Source of the DNA: QHVT01 sp036399015
Lineage (GTDB): Bacteria; Acidobacteriota; Thermoanaerobaculia; Gp7-AA8
Direction of reading: 5' to 3'
Length of the DNA: 64,000 nucleotides
Assembly (NCBI GenBank): GCA_036399015.1
Contig: DASWNW010000076.1
Coordinates: forward strand, 1-64,000
Below are positions 17,320 through 26,099 of the stretch, one piece after another. How positions within the stretch are numbered: position 1 is the stretch's first letter; every line of letters starts with the position of its first letter. The position numbers were made by a program, and so were the translations under genes. Under the pieces are notes generated by a model. The model saw nothing but the letters and a program-made list of their open reading frames with translations. It did no database searches and was not told where the DNA came from.

Positions 17320-18690
17320 ATGCAACTGATCCTCGTCGTCGAGGACGACGACAAGATCGCGGCGAACGTCACGCTCCGGTTGCGGGAGGAGGGCTACGGC
17401 GTCGTTGCTTTCCGCAATGCCGAGGATGCGCTGGCGCACCTGCGGGATGGGGGGCGGGTGCAGCCGGACATGGCGCTCGTCGACGTGCGGCTGCCGGGGA
17501 TGAGCGGGGTCGACCTCGTGCGGATCATGGGGGACGCGATGCCGCCGGCGATCGTCATGTCGGGCGAGGCGTCGATGGCGGAGACGGTCGAGGCGATCAA
17601 GCTCGGCGTGCACGACTTCATCGACAAGCCGTTCAGCCGCGAGCGCCTTCTCAAGTCGGTCCGCAACTGCCTGGAGAGCTCGGCGCTGCGGCGCCAGGTG
17701 GGGGAGCTCCGCTCGCGCGACCAGCAGCTCGTCGGCGAGTCGGAGGCGATGAAGGTGCTGCGCGCTGCCATCGAGAAAATCGCGCCGACCGAGACGCGCG
17801 TCCTGATTCGCGGCGAGAGCGGCACCGGGAAGGAGCTGGTCGCGAACGCGCTCCACCGCCTCAGCCGCCGCGCCCAGCGCCCCTTCATCAAACTCAACTG
17901 CGCCGCGATCCCCGCGCACCTCATCGAGGACGAGCTGTTCGGCCACGCCCGCGGCGCCTTCACCGACGCGAAGACGGCGAAGCGCGGGCTGTTCGAGGAG
18001 GCCGACGGCGGGACGCTGTTCCTCGACGAGATCGGCGACATGGACCCGCTGCTCCAGTCGCGGCTGCTGCGGGTGCTGGAGGACGGCCGCGTCCGCCGCA
18101 TCGGCGAGAACAGCGACCGGGCCGTCAACGTGCGGGTGCTCGCCGCCACCCACCGCGACCTGCAGGAGATGGTGCGGGAGGGGAGGTTCCGCGAGGACCT
18201 CTTCTTCCGCCTGGCCACCGTGCCGTTGGAGGTGCCGGCGCTGCGGGAGCGACGGAGCGACGTGCCGCTGCTCTTCTCGACGTTCCTGCAGCAGTTCTGC
18301 GCCCGCAACCAGCGCATCCCGCTGTCGGTCGACACGGCCGTGCTCGCCGCCTTGGCGGCCTACGACTGGCCGGGGAACGTGCGGGAGCTGCGCAACGTCG
18401 CGGAACGGCTGAGCGTGTTCGGCATCGATCCCGTCACGCTCGACCAGCTCCCAACCTCGGTGACGACGCGCGGCGCCGCGACGGAGAGCGGGCTGGTGCG
18501 CATCGCGGAGACGGCGCCGGTGATCGCCCTGCGCGACTTCAAGGCGCAGTGCGAAAAGGAGTATATCGAAGCCGTCCTCAGGCGTACCAACTGGAACGTC
18601 AGCAAGGCGGCGCAGCTTCTCGACATCCAGCGCACGTATCTTCACGAAAAAATGTCTGCGTTGGGCATCGATCGGCCGTCTACAGAGTAG
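17320..18690 (+). CDS. Sigma-54-dependent NtrC-family response regulator, 456 aa
   Basis: An N-terminal receiver domain (VVEDDDKIAANVTL, phospho-acceptor Asp in LVDVRLPGMSG, lysine in FIDKPFS), a central AAA+ domain with Walker A GESGTGKE, loop motif GAFTDA and Walker B GTLFLDEIGD, and a C-terminal Fis-type helix-turn-helix (NVSKAAQLLDIQRTYLHEK). It activates sigma-54 promoters when phosphorylated, probably by the upstream kinase. The sigma-54 contact loop is usually GAFTGA, so the Asp is unusual. It resembles NtrX in architecture. Confidence 0.93.
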   Translation: MQLILVVEDDDKIAANVTLRLREEGYGVVAFRNAEDALAHLRDGGRVQPDMALVDVRLPGMSGVDLVRIMGDAMPPAIVMSGEASMAETVEAIKLGVHDFIDKPFSRERLLKSVRNCLESSALRRQVGELRSRDQQLVGESEAMKVLRAAIEKIAPTETRVLIRGESGTGKELVANALHRLSRRAQRPFIKLNCAAIPAHLIEDELFGHARGAFTDAKTAKRGLFEEADGGTLFLDEIGDMDPLLQSRLLRVLEDGRVRRIGENSDRAVNVRVLAATHRDLQEMVREGRFREDLFFRLATVPLEVPALRERRSDVPLLFSTFLQQFCARNQRIPLSVDTAVLAALAAYDWPGNVRELRNVAERLSVFGIDPVTLDQLPTSVTTRGAATESGLVRIAETAPVIALRDFKAQCEKEYIEAVLRRTNWNVSKAAQLLDIQRTYLHEKMSALGIDRPSTE

Positions 18691-18723
18691 TTTCGGCCTG
18701 TTATTTGAAGTAGAAGCGGTACG

Positions 18724-19674
18724 ATGCCGAACATCATCCTCGTCGAGGACGACGCCAATGTGTCGCACCTGATCTCGAGGCAGCTCACGCGCGCCGGGTA
18801 TGCGGTGAAGGATGTCGGCACGATCGCCGCGGCCCGCGAGCTGGTCGGCAGGTGCGAGTGGGATCTGGCGGTGCTCGACCGCAACCTTCCCGACGGTGAC
18901 GGGCTCGAGCTCTGCCGCGAGCTGCGCCTCGCCTGCCCGCACGGCTACATCGTCATGGTGACGGGGGTCGACAGCGACGCGGGGAAGCTGGAAGGCTTCG
19001 CGCACGGCGCCGACGACTACGTGACCAAGCCGTTCGTGATCGACGAGCTGCTGGCGCGCATCCGCGCCGGCGTGCGCATCGTGCACCTGCAGAAGGCGCT
19101 GATGGAGAGCAACCGGCAGCTCGAGGAGCTGTCGCTGACCGACGGCCTGACCGGCATCCGCAACCGCCGTGCGTTCGACGAGCGGCTGCACGAGGCGTTC
19201 GAGCACGCGAAGCGCTACGAGCGGCCGCTGTCGCTGGTGGTGCTCGACGTCGACCTCTTCAAGCAGATCAACGACAACCACGGCCACGACGCCGGCGACT
19301 CGGTGCTGCGCGGCGTGGCGCACCTCGTGACCTCGTGCACCCGCGCGACCGACTTTGTTGCGCGCATCGGCGGCGAGGAGTTCGCGGTGGTCCTGCCCGA
19401 GACGCCGCTCTTCGAGGCGATGCAGTTCGCCGAAAAGATCCGCTCCCGCATCGCCGTCACCCCCGTGGCCGGCCTCCACCTGACCGTCTCCCTCGGCGTC
19501 GCCAACGCCCTGCACTCGCGCGTCCGCAACACCGCCGAGCTCTTCCACGCCGCCGACCAGGCCCTCTACCGCGCCAAGGCCAACGGAAGGAACCGCACGG
19601 AGATGGAGCGGCGCAGGGTGCCGGAGCGGGAGCCGTGGACGATGGTGCAGCGGAGGGTGTCCGTCGCGCGGTGA
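18724..19674 (+). CDS. Response regulator-diguanylate cyclase (REC-GGDEF), 316 aa
   Basis: A receiver domain (ILVEDDANVSHLI, Asp in VLDRNLPDGDG, Lys in YVTKPFV) is joined by a helical linker to a GGDEF domain. The active-site motif is GGEEF. An I-site R-A-T-D lies five residues before it, so c-di-GMP feedback inhibition is expected. It should make c-di-GMP when phosphorylated. The gene follows the NtrC-type regulator by 33 nt and may answer to the same kinase. No EAL domain is present. Confidence 0.92.
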   Translation: MPNIILVEDDANVSHLISRQLTRAGYAVKDVGTIAAARELVGRCEWDLAVLDRNLPDGDGLELCRELRLACPHGYIVMVTGVDSDAGKLEGFAHGADDYVTKPFVIDELLARIRAGVRIVHLQKALMESNRQLEELSLTDGLTGIRNRRAFDERLHEAFEHAKRYERPLSLVVLDVDLFKQINDNHGHDAGDSVLRGVAHLVTSCTRATDFVARIGGEEFAVVLPETPLFEAMQFAEKIRSRIAVTPVAGLHLTVSLGVANALHSRVRNTAELFHAADQALYRAKANGRNRTEMERRRVPEREPWTMVQRRVSVAR

Positions 19675-19689
19675 CGCGGCGCGCTGCGC

Positions 19690-19992
19690 GCGCCGCGGTT
19701 GTCGGTTGTCAGGAATCGCGCGCCGCAAGCGCCGCGGGGTTGTCTGGGGCGCTACGCCTCGACGGCCATCTGTCGCGAGAGCTGGTTCATCGCGAATTCG
19801 CAGACGCAACCCGCAACCGCCACCTGCGCGCCGCAAGCGCGCGCGCGTGTCCGCCGCCGCTGGCGAGAAATCAGCTCTCGGGAAATCCTGACGTCCAGGC
19901 GAGACCCCCCAGACAACCCTGCGGCGCTTGCGGCGCGCGGTTCCCGACAACCGACAACCGACGCGGCGCAACGCGCCGCGGCGCTTCGCGCC
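19690..19992. repeat. Large composite palindrome (GGTTGTC words plus core shared with two other loci)
   Basis: GGTTGTC words and GCGCCGC-rich blocks open the element (19697-19735). It ends with ACCGACAACCGAC words and a GC-rich block repeating GCGGCGC, CGCCGCG. The inner flanks GTCTGGGGCGCT (19742-19753) and GTCCAGGCGAGA (near 19892) recur at 34110-34180. About 130 nt of other sequence lies between. It fills the whole 320-nt gap between convergent genes; no coding potential is evident. Confidence 0.8.
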
Positions 19993-19995
19993 GCG

Positions 19996-21360
19996 TCACT
20001 CCCCCTCGTTCGGATCCACCGTCGCCGCCGCCGTCAGCTCCTCCGACGCCGCCGCGTACTCCGGCAGCTCCCCTGCCGTCGCGGGGACGTACTGCAGCGC
20101 GAGCTCGCGGGTCCCGTACACGGCGAGCTTGTCCATCAGGAACTCGAATTTTTTCTCGATGGCGTCGATGATCGGCTGCTTGGCATCGGCGGGCAGCTCC
20201 CACATCCGCTGCTTGAAGGGGCCGATGGCCTTCTTGCGGGTCTTGTAGACGAACTGCTCGTCGGTCTCGCCGCTCTTGCGCTCGTCGGCGCAGTTCTCGA
20301 AGCAGAACTGGCGGATCTGCTCCTTCATCTCCGCCGGAAGCGTCGCCGCGTCGAGGATCATGTTCTGGAAGCCGGTGGCGAGGTGGATTTCCACCGCGTC
20401 GTTCTCCGGGAAGTTGTTGAAGACCTCCTCGGGGAGCGTCGACGCGCCGTGCTGCACCGAGCCGGCGATGCCGTACTCCTCGCGGCAGATGCGCGTCGTC
20501 TCGCGGAGCACGTCGAAGTCGATCTTCGCCTCGGCGATCGAGCCGTCGGCCATCGGGACGCCGCCGTGCGAGGTGCCGGTCTGCACCGAGATCTTGGCCA
20601 TCCCGGGGTCGCCGCCGAGGGCACGCTTCACGCCGTCGATGTAGGCGCGGACCTCGTCCGGCTGCGTGTTGTACTTGCCGACCTCGCCGATCTCGCCGCC
20701 GATGGAGATCTCGATCCCCTCCGGCTGCCGCGCCCGGATGTACTTCGTGAAGTGGGCGGTGTAGGTGTAGTTCGTCTGCTGCTGCTCGTCGCGCGTGTCG
20801 AACGAGAGGTCGACCAGCGTCGAGGTGTCGATGTCGATGTTGTAGAACTCCGCGGCGATGGCCTCGTCGATCAGCGACTCGAGCGCCTTGATCTCCGCCG
20901 CCTTCCCGTCTTCCGTCGCCCACTTCTTCGCGCTGGCCTGGAAGTGATCGCCCTGGATGAAGACCGGGCCGGTGTAGCCCTCCTTCACCGCCGCCGCCAG
21001 CACGCACGCCGCGTACTCGCCGGGGCGTTGCTCGGTGTAGCCGATCTCGGAGCGGGCGATCTCGAAGATGAACGGCCCCACGTTGTGCTTCATCGCCGCG
21101 CGGAAGAGGGCGCGCGCGACGTCGTAGGTGAGCGCGCGGATGTTGAAGGCCGGCACCGTGAACTTGCGGGTCACCTCGCCGCGCCCGATGGCGCGGTAGA
21201 GCGGCAGGATCGACGACGGGATGGCGCCGCTGCGCCGCGCGAGCAGGTGGATCTGCTTGCGCGCCTCGGCCTTGGTGGCCGCGTCGCCGCTGAAGACGGC
21301 GGTGTAGACGAGATCGTCGATGCTGGCGTTGCTGAGCGAGCTTACGTCGGTGTGGATCAT
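19996..21360 (-). CDS. Class II fructose-bisphosphate aldolase family protein, 454 aa
   Basis: A zinc-dependent aldolase-fold protein. Conserved blocks are TVPAFNIRALTYDVARALF, IQGDHFQAS (Asp-His zinc region), ISIGGEIGEVG, VQTGTSHGG (second zinc His) and GIAGSVQHGAST. At 454 aa it is longer than typical FbaA (about 340-360) with an N-terminal helical region and a C-terminal extension, as in a distinct aldolase subfamily. Cleavage of fructose-1,6-bisphosphate or a related ketose phosphate is likely but not proven. The ATG at 21360 starts MIHTDVSSL. Confidence 0.85.
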   Translation of the reverse strand: MIHTDVSSLSNASIDDLVYTAVFSGDAATKAEARKQIHLLARRSGAIPSSILPLYRAIGRGEVTRKFTVPAFNIRALTYDVARALFRAAMKHNVGPFIFEIARSEIGYTEQRPGEYAACVLAAAVKEGYTGPVFIQGDHFQASAKKWATEDGKAAEIKALESLIDEAIAAEFYNIDIDTSTLVDLSFDTRDEQQQTNYTYTAHFTKYIRARQPEGIEISIGGEIGEVGKYNTQPDEVRAYIDGVKRALGGDPGMAKISVQTGTSHGGVPMADGSIAEAKIDFDVLRETTRICREEYGIAGSVQHGASTLPEEVFNNFPENDAVEIHLATGFQNMILDAATLPAEMKEQIRQFCFENCADERKSGETDEQFVYKTRKKAIGPFKQRMWELPADAKQPIIDAIEKKFEFLMDKLAVYGTRELALQYVPATAGELPEYAAASEELTAAATVDPNEGE

Positions 21361-21391
21361 GCGAAGCGGGACTCTAGCAAATCGCCCGCCC

Positions 21392-22792
21392 TCAGCGAAC
21401 CGAGCGCCGTTTCCCCCGCCGCTCGCCGTCCGGCCTCGGCTGCCCGAAGTCGAGGTGCACGACCGACATCTTCCCCGCCGCGTCCGTCACCGTCGACATC
21501 CACCGCCCGCTCTGCGACGCGCTCCAGAGGTAGTGCCCGAGGAAGGAGCGGTCGAGGGAGAAGGGGGAGGTGAAGGCGACCGGCTCGCTCCAGGAGCGGC
21601 CGCCGTCGGTCGAGCGGCTGGCGTAGAGGCGGAAGAGGGTGTTCGACGGGTCGTCGCGCCGGTCGAGCCAGGAGGCGACGGCGTCGCCGGTGCTCTGGTC
21701 GACGGCCACCATCGGAAAGACGGCGTCGTTCTCGCCTCCCTTCTGCGACAGCAACCGCGGCCCCTGCCACGTCGCGCCGCCGTCGTGCGACACCCACATC
21801 CCCGCGGCGGAGACGAAGGTGTTGTTCTGGCGCAGCCGCCCGCGCGTCGGCGAGAAGTAATAGAGCGTGCCGCGGTGCAGGCCGGTGGAGCGGTCGACGG
21901 CGATCGTGTGCATCGGCGAGAAGTTCGCCTGCGTGTTCGGGATCTTCCCGCCAGGTCCGAAGACGACCGGGACGGCCCTCGCGGGAGAGAAGGTGACGCC
22001 GCCGTCGGTCGAGACGCGGAGGCGGTGCTGCGCCGCGTCGTTGAAGGAGGCGTAGACCTCGCCGTTCGGTCCGATGGCCAGCATCGACATCCCGACGCGG
22101 CTCTTCGCCGTCAGCGGCATCGGCTCGCTCCACGTCACTCCGCGGTCGGTCGAGCGGCTGAAGACGATCTCGCCGTTGATCGAGTCGCCGTTCGCGTCGA
22201 GGTAGTAGCGGCCCCACATCATGTACACGTTGCCGGCGAAGGCGCCGGTGGTGTCGTCGACCGCCAGCCACTCCTTGTCGTCGGTGACGGTGGCGCCGTT
22301 GGTGTCGCTGACGTTGACCGGCCGCGTCCAGGTGTCGCCGCCGTCGTCGGAGCGGGAGACGGCCATGCTGATGCGCCCCGAGCGCTGGATCAGCATCGTG
22401 GCGTAGTACCAGATGCCGTTCGCGTCGACGCCGATGGCGGGATCGCTGTGGAACTCGTACGGGACGCCGTCGGTGCCGGTGAGCTCGAGCGTGCGCCGCG
22501 TCCAGGTCTTCCCGCCGTCGCGCGTAAAGTGCGCGTCGGCAAAGGGGAGCCGCTGCCCGTGATACCCCATCGAGGCGACGACCGCGTTGTCCGGATCGCG
22601 CGGCGAGATGGCCATCGAAGTCTCGACCGCCGCGTCCTCCCTCGCCAGGACGACCACGTTCGCGTCGTTGTCGAACGGCGTGGCGTTGGACACGACGGCG
22701 GGATTGGTGTCCGGCTCGGCGCGGTAGAACTGCGTCGAGGCACTGCAGCCGGCGGCGAGAAGCGCGAACAGCAGGGCGATTGGGCGGCGCAT
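21392..22792 (-). CDS. BNR/Asp-box beta-propeller lipoprotein (sialidase-like), 466 aa
   Basis: A lipobox (LLAAGCSA) follows a short signal peptide. The mature protein has about six Asp-box repeats of the SxDxGxTW type (RDGGKTW, SDDGGDTW, STDRGVTW, STDGGVTF, SHDGGATW, STDGGRSW), giving a six-bladed propeller like sialidases. The canonical sialidase arginine triad is not clear, so glycosidase activity is uncertain; many secreted Acidobacteriota propellers only bind. Its stop is 32 nt from the aldolase start. Confidence 0.85.
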   Translation of the reverse strand: MRRPIALLFALLAAGCSASTQFYRAEPDTNPAVVSNATPFDNDANVVVLAREDAAVETSMAISPRDPDNAVVASMGYHGQRLPFADAHFTRDGGKTWTRRTLELTGTDGVPYEFHSDPAIGVDANGIWYYATMLIQRSGRISMAVSRSDDGGDTWTRPVNVSDTNGATVTDDKEWLAVDDTTGAFAGNVYMMWGRYYLDANGDSINGEIVFSRSTDRGVTWSEPMPLTAKSRVGMSMLAIGPNGEVYASFNDAAQHRLRVSTDGGVTFSPARAVPVVFGPGGKIPNTQANFSPMHTIAVDRSTGLHRGTLYYFSPTRGRLRQNNTFVSAAGMWVSHDGGATWQGPRLLSQKGGENDAVFPMVAVDQSTGDAVASWLDRRDDPSNTLFRLYASRSTDGGRSWSEPVAFTSPFSLDRSFLGHYLWSASQSGRWMSTVTDAAGKMSVVHLDFGQPRPDGERRGKRRSVR

Positions 22793-22850
22793 CCCACAAT
22801 TTTGCCAGCCGTGGGACCGGGGGAGGGCCAGCGTTGTGACGAACGGGCGT

Positions 22851-22891
22851 TACGCCGTGACGTGGCCCGGGATTGTCTCCACGAGACACGG
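22851..22891. repeat. Degenerate copy of the response-regulator 3' end (left flank of islet)
   Basis: These 41 bp match 23948-23988 at 36 of 41 positions. On the minus strand this copy still reads VETIPGHVTA and a stop, mirroring the intact VETIRGHVTA tail of the regulator at 23947. Together the copies flank about 1.05 kb. Confidence 0.75.
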
Positions 22892-22893
22892 AA

Positions 22894-23640
22894 TCAGAAT
22901 GTTGCGCTTGCCCCGACCTGCTGAACAAGACGCGACAAGCGGAACGGCTGCGAATCCACGCCTCGACCGTCTCGGCTGGATTCACGGTTCAGCGCGTCCA
23001 CTCCGACCCTCAGGTCAAACGGCTCGGCGCCATGGTGCTGCGGCGAGACAGCGACCACCATTGCTACCAGAGCAACGCTGATGTCTCCGCCGCCAGGCAA
23101 GCTGGCGAGCAGCCGATCCGATCCCTTAATCGGAATCGATCTCTGCGATCGAGCCGGAACGACCGAGTAGCGCGGCTCACCGTAAAGGAGGTTACCGCCG
23201 TCACCGAAGAACATGTCATGGGACAGTCCAACCGAGGCCGGCGCGACATAGAACGTGGAATGCGCTGCGGTCGATACCGTTTGCTCCGCAAACCGGTCGT
23301 CCTCTGTTTTCCGCACGCGCAGTTCTGACGGCGTCGTGAGGATTGCAACCGGCACTACGCACTCGTTTCGCACGATCGCGACGCTACGCCTCAGTGCGGC
23401 GCCTGCGCGTTCGAACTCGAGAACGATGCGAACGCAATCCGTTAGCGCCGGCACGATCGGCCCGTCTTCCGAAGAAAACGGATTGCGCGCCTGGGCGGCA
23501 CGAGGAGGTTCGCTATGCCGCCGGCCAGCGACCTCGGTGTTGTCGACACATCGCACGCTGGTCACACCAGCCGCCAAGGCGCACCAAACAATCATGCAAG
23601 CCCGGTGAATCATCTGGTGTTGTTTAGCCATGTCTCCCAC
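22894..23640 (-). CDS. Secreted hypothetical protein, 248 aa
   Basis: A likely signal segment (MIVWCALAAGVTSVRC) is followed by a domain of unknown type with CVRIVLEFERAGAALRRSVAIVRNECVVPVAIL and HDMFFGDGGNLLYGEPRYSVVPARSQRSIPI. A late proline/glycine stretch SLPGGGDISVALVAMVVAV may be a further strand pair. No family was recognised. It sits in a segment less G/C-biased than its surroundings, between the duplicated regulator tails, suggesting it was inserted. The start is uncertain (an in-frame ATG four codons later is equally possible). Confidence 0.55.
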   Translation of the reverse strand: MGDMAKQHQMIHRACMIVWCALAAGVTSVRCVDNTEVAGRRHSEPPRAAQARNPFSSEDGPIVPALTDCVRIVLEFERAGAALRRSVAIVRNECVVPVAILTTPSELRVRKTEDDRFAEQTVSTAAHSTFYVAPASVGLSHDMFFGDGGNLLYGEPRYSVVPARSQRSIPIKGSDRLLASLPGGGDISVALVAMVVAVSPQHHGAEPFDLRVGVDALNRESSRDGRGVDSQPFRLSRLVQQVGASATF

Positions 23641-23653
23641 GTCGCGGTGTCGC

Positions 23654-23857
23654 TCAATCGGCTGTGAAGTGCCACTCGACGATCCGGAACGACTGGCGAT
23701 TCACCACGACGTGCGCCTCTTCTGCTTCTGCAGCCTGGTGTTCCGAGAGCGTCTCATACCGCGGCTGAAACTTGACCGTGAGGTGTGCCGGGTCGTGCGT
23801 CGTCGCTTCGGGATCGTCATCGACGGAAACCGTGTAGTGCCAGGCGTTGGGCGACAC
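23654..23857 (-). CDS. Small hypothetical protein, possibly 5'-truncated, 67 aa
   Basis: GTG-initiated, starting SPNAWHYTVSVDDDPEATTHDP, with an acidic patch and a VNRQSFRIVEWHF tail. The frame stays open upstream for about 20 more codons (including FVAACAKFRQVHRAANV), which look coding, until a TGA, but contain no start. It may be a 5'-truncated remnant or be read from an unusual start. No family was recognised. It lies 14 nt upstream of the secreted protein inside the same islet. Confidence 0.45.
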   Translation of the reverse strand: MSPNAWHYTVSVDDDPEATTHDPAHLTVKFQPRYETLSEHQAAEAEEAHVVVNRQSFRIVEWHFTAD

Positions 23858-23946
23858 ATTCGCGGCGCGATGAACCTGCCGAAACTTCGCGCAAGCTGCG
23901 ACGAAGCGATCGATTCACGTGCAAGGACGTTCGGGCGCCGGGCAAC

Positions 23947-24315
23947 CTACGCCGTGACGTGGCCCCGAATCGTCTCCACGAGCGACGGCACGTCGAACGG
24001 CTTGAGCACCGCCCCCGTCGCGCCGAGGCGCTGGATCTCGTCGGGCTCGATCGGCTCGCCGCTGAGGATGAGGATCGGCACGGCCGACAGGGCGTCCGAG
24101 GCGCGCATCTCGCGCAGCACTTCGTCGCCGTTCATGCCCGGCATGTTGCGGTCGAGGAGGATCAGGTCGGGCGTCCGTTTGTGCGCCTCCTCGATGGCCT
24201 GCGGACCGCTCCCCGCGGCGACGGGATCGAACCCGAACTCGCGCAGGATATTGCGCATCAGAAGGAGGATCGGCGCGTCGTCATCGACGACCAGGATCAC
24301 GGGACGTTCTGGCAT
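23947..24315 (-). CDS. Single-domain response regulator, 122 aa
   Basis: A stand-alone receiver domain: VILVVDDDAPILLLM, phospho-acceptor Asp in LILLDRNMPGMNGDE, conserved Ser in ILILSGEPI and Lys in AVLKPFD. With no output domain it probably acts by protein contact, as CheY or Spo0F does. No kinase is adjacent. It is divergent from the serine dehydratase genes, starts 55 nt apart. Confidence 0.9.
   Translation of the reverse strand: MPERPVILVVDDDAPILLLMRNILREFGFDPVAAGSGPQAIEEAHKRTPDLILLDRNMPGMNGDEVLREMRASDALSAVPILILSGEPIEPDEIQRLGATGAVLKPFDVPSLVETIRGHVTA
23948..23988. repeat. Intact regulator tail (right flank of islet)
   Basis: The 3' end of the response regulator at 23947; its partner copy is at 22851-22891. 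Direct orientation and flanking position make it resemble an insertion boundary or duplication footprint. Confidence 0.75.
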
Positions 24316-24369
24316 TGGACGGCGGGCGGAGTGTAACAGACGTTGCGTCGCGTGTAAGCTGGCCGCCGC

Positions 24370-25053
24370 ATGCCGATCCGACACGACCGAAAGGTGAGCA
24401 TTCTCGACGTCATGGGCCCGGTGATGGTGGGGCCCTCCAGCTCCCACACCGCCGGCACCGCCCGCCTCGGCCGCGTGGCGCGCGAGATCCTCGACGAGGA
24501 CCCGGTCGAGGTCCACTTCTACCTCCACCCGCCGCTCGCGGCGACCTACCGCGGCCACGGCTCCGACTTTGCCCTGGTCGGCGGCGCGATCGGGCTCAAC
24601 GTCGACGACCCCCGCATCCCCGAGGCGATCCGCATCGCCGAGCAGATGGGCGTCACGGTCGAGTTCTCCGAGGAGGACCACGGCGACGTCCACCCCAACA
24701 CGGTGCGCATCGAGATCCGCGGCGCGAATCGCGAGGCGGAGGTGATGGGCTCGTCGATCGGCGGAGGCGTGATCGAGGTCTTCAAGATCAACGGCTTCCA
24801 GACCCGCTTCAAGGGCGACTCGCCGGTGCTGCTGCTCTTTTACCGCGACCGGCCGGGCATGATCGCCGAGGTGGCGACGGCAATTGCCGACGAAGGGATC
24901 AATATCGCCTCCCTCTATTGTTCTCGGAAGCAGCGCGGCAAAGACGCCTTCATGGAAGTCGACGTCGACTCCCCGCTGTCGCGCGAAGCGCTGCGCCGGA
25001 TCTGCTCGCTGTCGGATGTGGCAGACGCGCGGTATCTGGATCGCATACCGTAG
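24370..25053 (+). CDS. sdaAB: L-serine dehydratase, beta (regulatory) subunit, 227 aa
   Basis: With the alpha subunit it deaminates L-serine to pyruvate and ammonia. The N-terminal half carries GPVMVGPSSSHTAGTARLG, the serine dehydratase beta signature. The C-terminal half is an ACT domain (LLLFYRDRPGMIAEVATAIADEGINIASLYCSR), which often binds serine allosterically. The split two-subunit form is typical of Gram-positive and many deep-branching bacteria. The alpha gene follows after a word-repeat palindrome. Confidence 0.93.
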   Translation: MPIRHDRKVSILDVMGPVMVGPSSSHTAGTARLGRVAREILDEDPVEVHFYLHPPLAATYRGHGSDFALVGGAIGLNVDDPRIPEAIRIAEQMGVTVEFSEEDHGDVHPNTVRIEIRGANREAEVMGSSIGGGVIEVFKINGFQTRFKGDSPVLLLFYRDRPGMIAEVATAIADEGINIASLYCSRKQRGKDAFMEVDVDSPLSREALRRICSLSDVADARYLDRIP

Positions 25054-25057
25054 AGAT

Positions 25058-25142
25058 GTTGTCGGTGATCAGTTCTCGGTTGTCCGTGGCGTTTCGCCCG
25101 GGCGACAGATCACTGACAACTGACAACCGACAACCGACAACC
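25058..25142. repeat. Word-repeat palindrome (GGTTGTC word) between sdaAB and sdaAA
   Basis: GTTGTC, GGTGATC, GTTCTC, GGTTGTC words face ATCACTG, ACAACTG, ACAACCG, ACAACCG, ACAACC words (25106-25142) around a short core CCGTGGCGTTTCGCCCGGG. It fills the gap between the two dehydratase subunit genes. Confidence 0.8.
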
Positions 25143-25144
25143 TC

Positions 25145-26095
25145 ATGATCGAATCCTTCAAACACCTCGAGCAACTTGCCGCCGACCGTGACCTCGCCGA
25201 CGTCTTCCTGGAGTCGGACGAGCAGGAGCATGCCATCCCCGCCGAACAGATCCTGGAGGCGCTGCGGCGCCGCCGCGCCGTCATGCGCGACTGCGTGGAG
25301 CGGGGGAAGGCGGGCGACGGCCCGTCGATGGGCAAGCTCGTCGGTACCGAGGCGCGGCTGCTCGATCAGGCGTTCCGCGAGGGACGCACCTTCCTCGATC
25401 CCCTGACCGTGAAGGCGGAGCTGTACGCGCTCGCGGTGATGGGGGAGAACGCCCGCATGGGCGTGATCGTCGCCGCGCCGACCGCCGGTGCGGGCGGCGT
25501 GGTGCCGGGGATGCTCCTGGCGCTCGAGGAAGAGCGCAACGTCGATCCGGAGAAGACCGTGCGCGCGCTCGTCGTCGCCGGCGGCATCGGCTCGATCATC
25601 GCCCTGTCGGCGAACATCTCCGGCGCGGCCGGCGGCTGCCAGAACGAGGTCGGCGTGGCGTCGTCGATGGGCGCCGCCGCGGTGGCCTACATGATGGGTG
25701 GCGACACGCGTTCCTGCATCCACGCGGCCGCGCTCGCCCTCAAGAACACGCTCGGCCTAGTCTGCGATCCGGTCGGCGGGCTCGTCGAGGTGCCGTGCGT
25801 GAAGCGCAACGCGCTCTTCGCCGTCCACGGCCTGACCGCCGCGCAGCTCGCGCTCGCCGGCGTCACGTCGGTCATCCCCATGGACGAGATCGTCGAGGCG
25901 ATGGTGCGCATTGGACGCGCGCTGCCGCGCGGACTGCGCGAGACCGCCGAGGGGGGCCTGGCCACGACCGAGACCGGCTCGGCCATCGCCCAGCGGTTGA
26001 AGGACGAGGCCAACGCCCGCCGCGCCGAACGCGCCGAGGAGCGCGAGCGGATGGCGATGGAGCGCAAGTGCCAGGTGCCGACGTCGAAGATCTGA
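25145..26095 (+). CDS. sdaAA: L-serine dehydratase, alpha (catalytic, [4Fe-4S]) subunit, 316 aa
   Basis: Carries the iron-sulfur cluster that eliminates ammonia from serine. Cluster-region motifs are present: AGGCQNEVGVASSMGAAA, the Cys of TRSCIHAAALALKN and CDPVGGLVEVPC. GIGSIIALSANISGAAGG lines the active site. The C-terminus is long and charged. It starts 3 nt after the palindrome; an RBS is not obvious because the preceding bases are repeat words. Confidence 0.93.
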   Translation: MIESFKHLEQLAADRDLADVFLESDEQEHAIPAEQILEALRRRRAVMRDCVERGKAGDGPSMGKLVGTEARLLDQAFREGRTFLDPLTVKAELYALAVMGENARMGVIVAAPTAGAGGVVPGMLLALEEERNVDPEKTVRALVVAGGIGSIIALSANISGAAGGCQNEVGVASSMGAAAVAYMMGGDTRSCIHAAALALKNTLGLVCDPVGGLVEVPCVKRNALFAVHGLTAAQLALAGVTSVIPMDEIVEAMVRIGRALPRGLRETAEGGLATTETGSAIAQRLKDEANARRAERAEERERMAMERKCQVPTSKI

Positions 26096-26099
26096 CGCG

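Noticed and set aside
17062..19971. A 969-codon open frame antisense to the regulator genes
   Set aside because: It is the complement of well-supported genes (NtrC-type regulator, GGDEF protein), rich in Arg/His/Asp as expected from GC-rich shadow frames, and has no domain.
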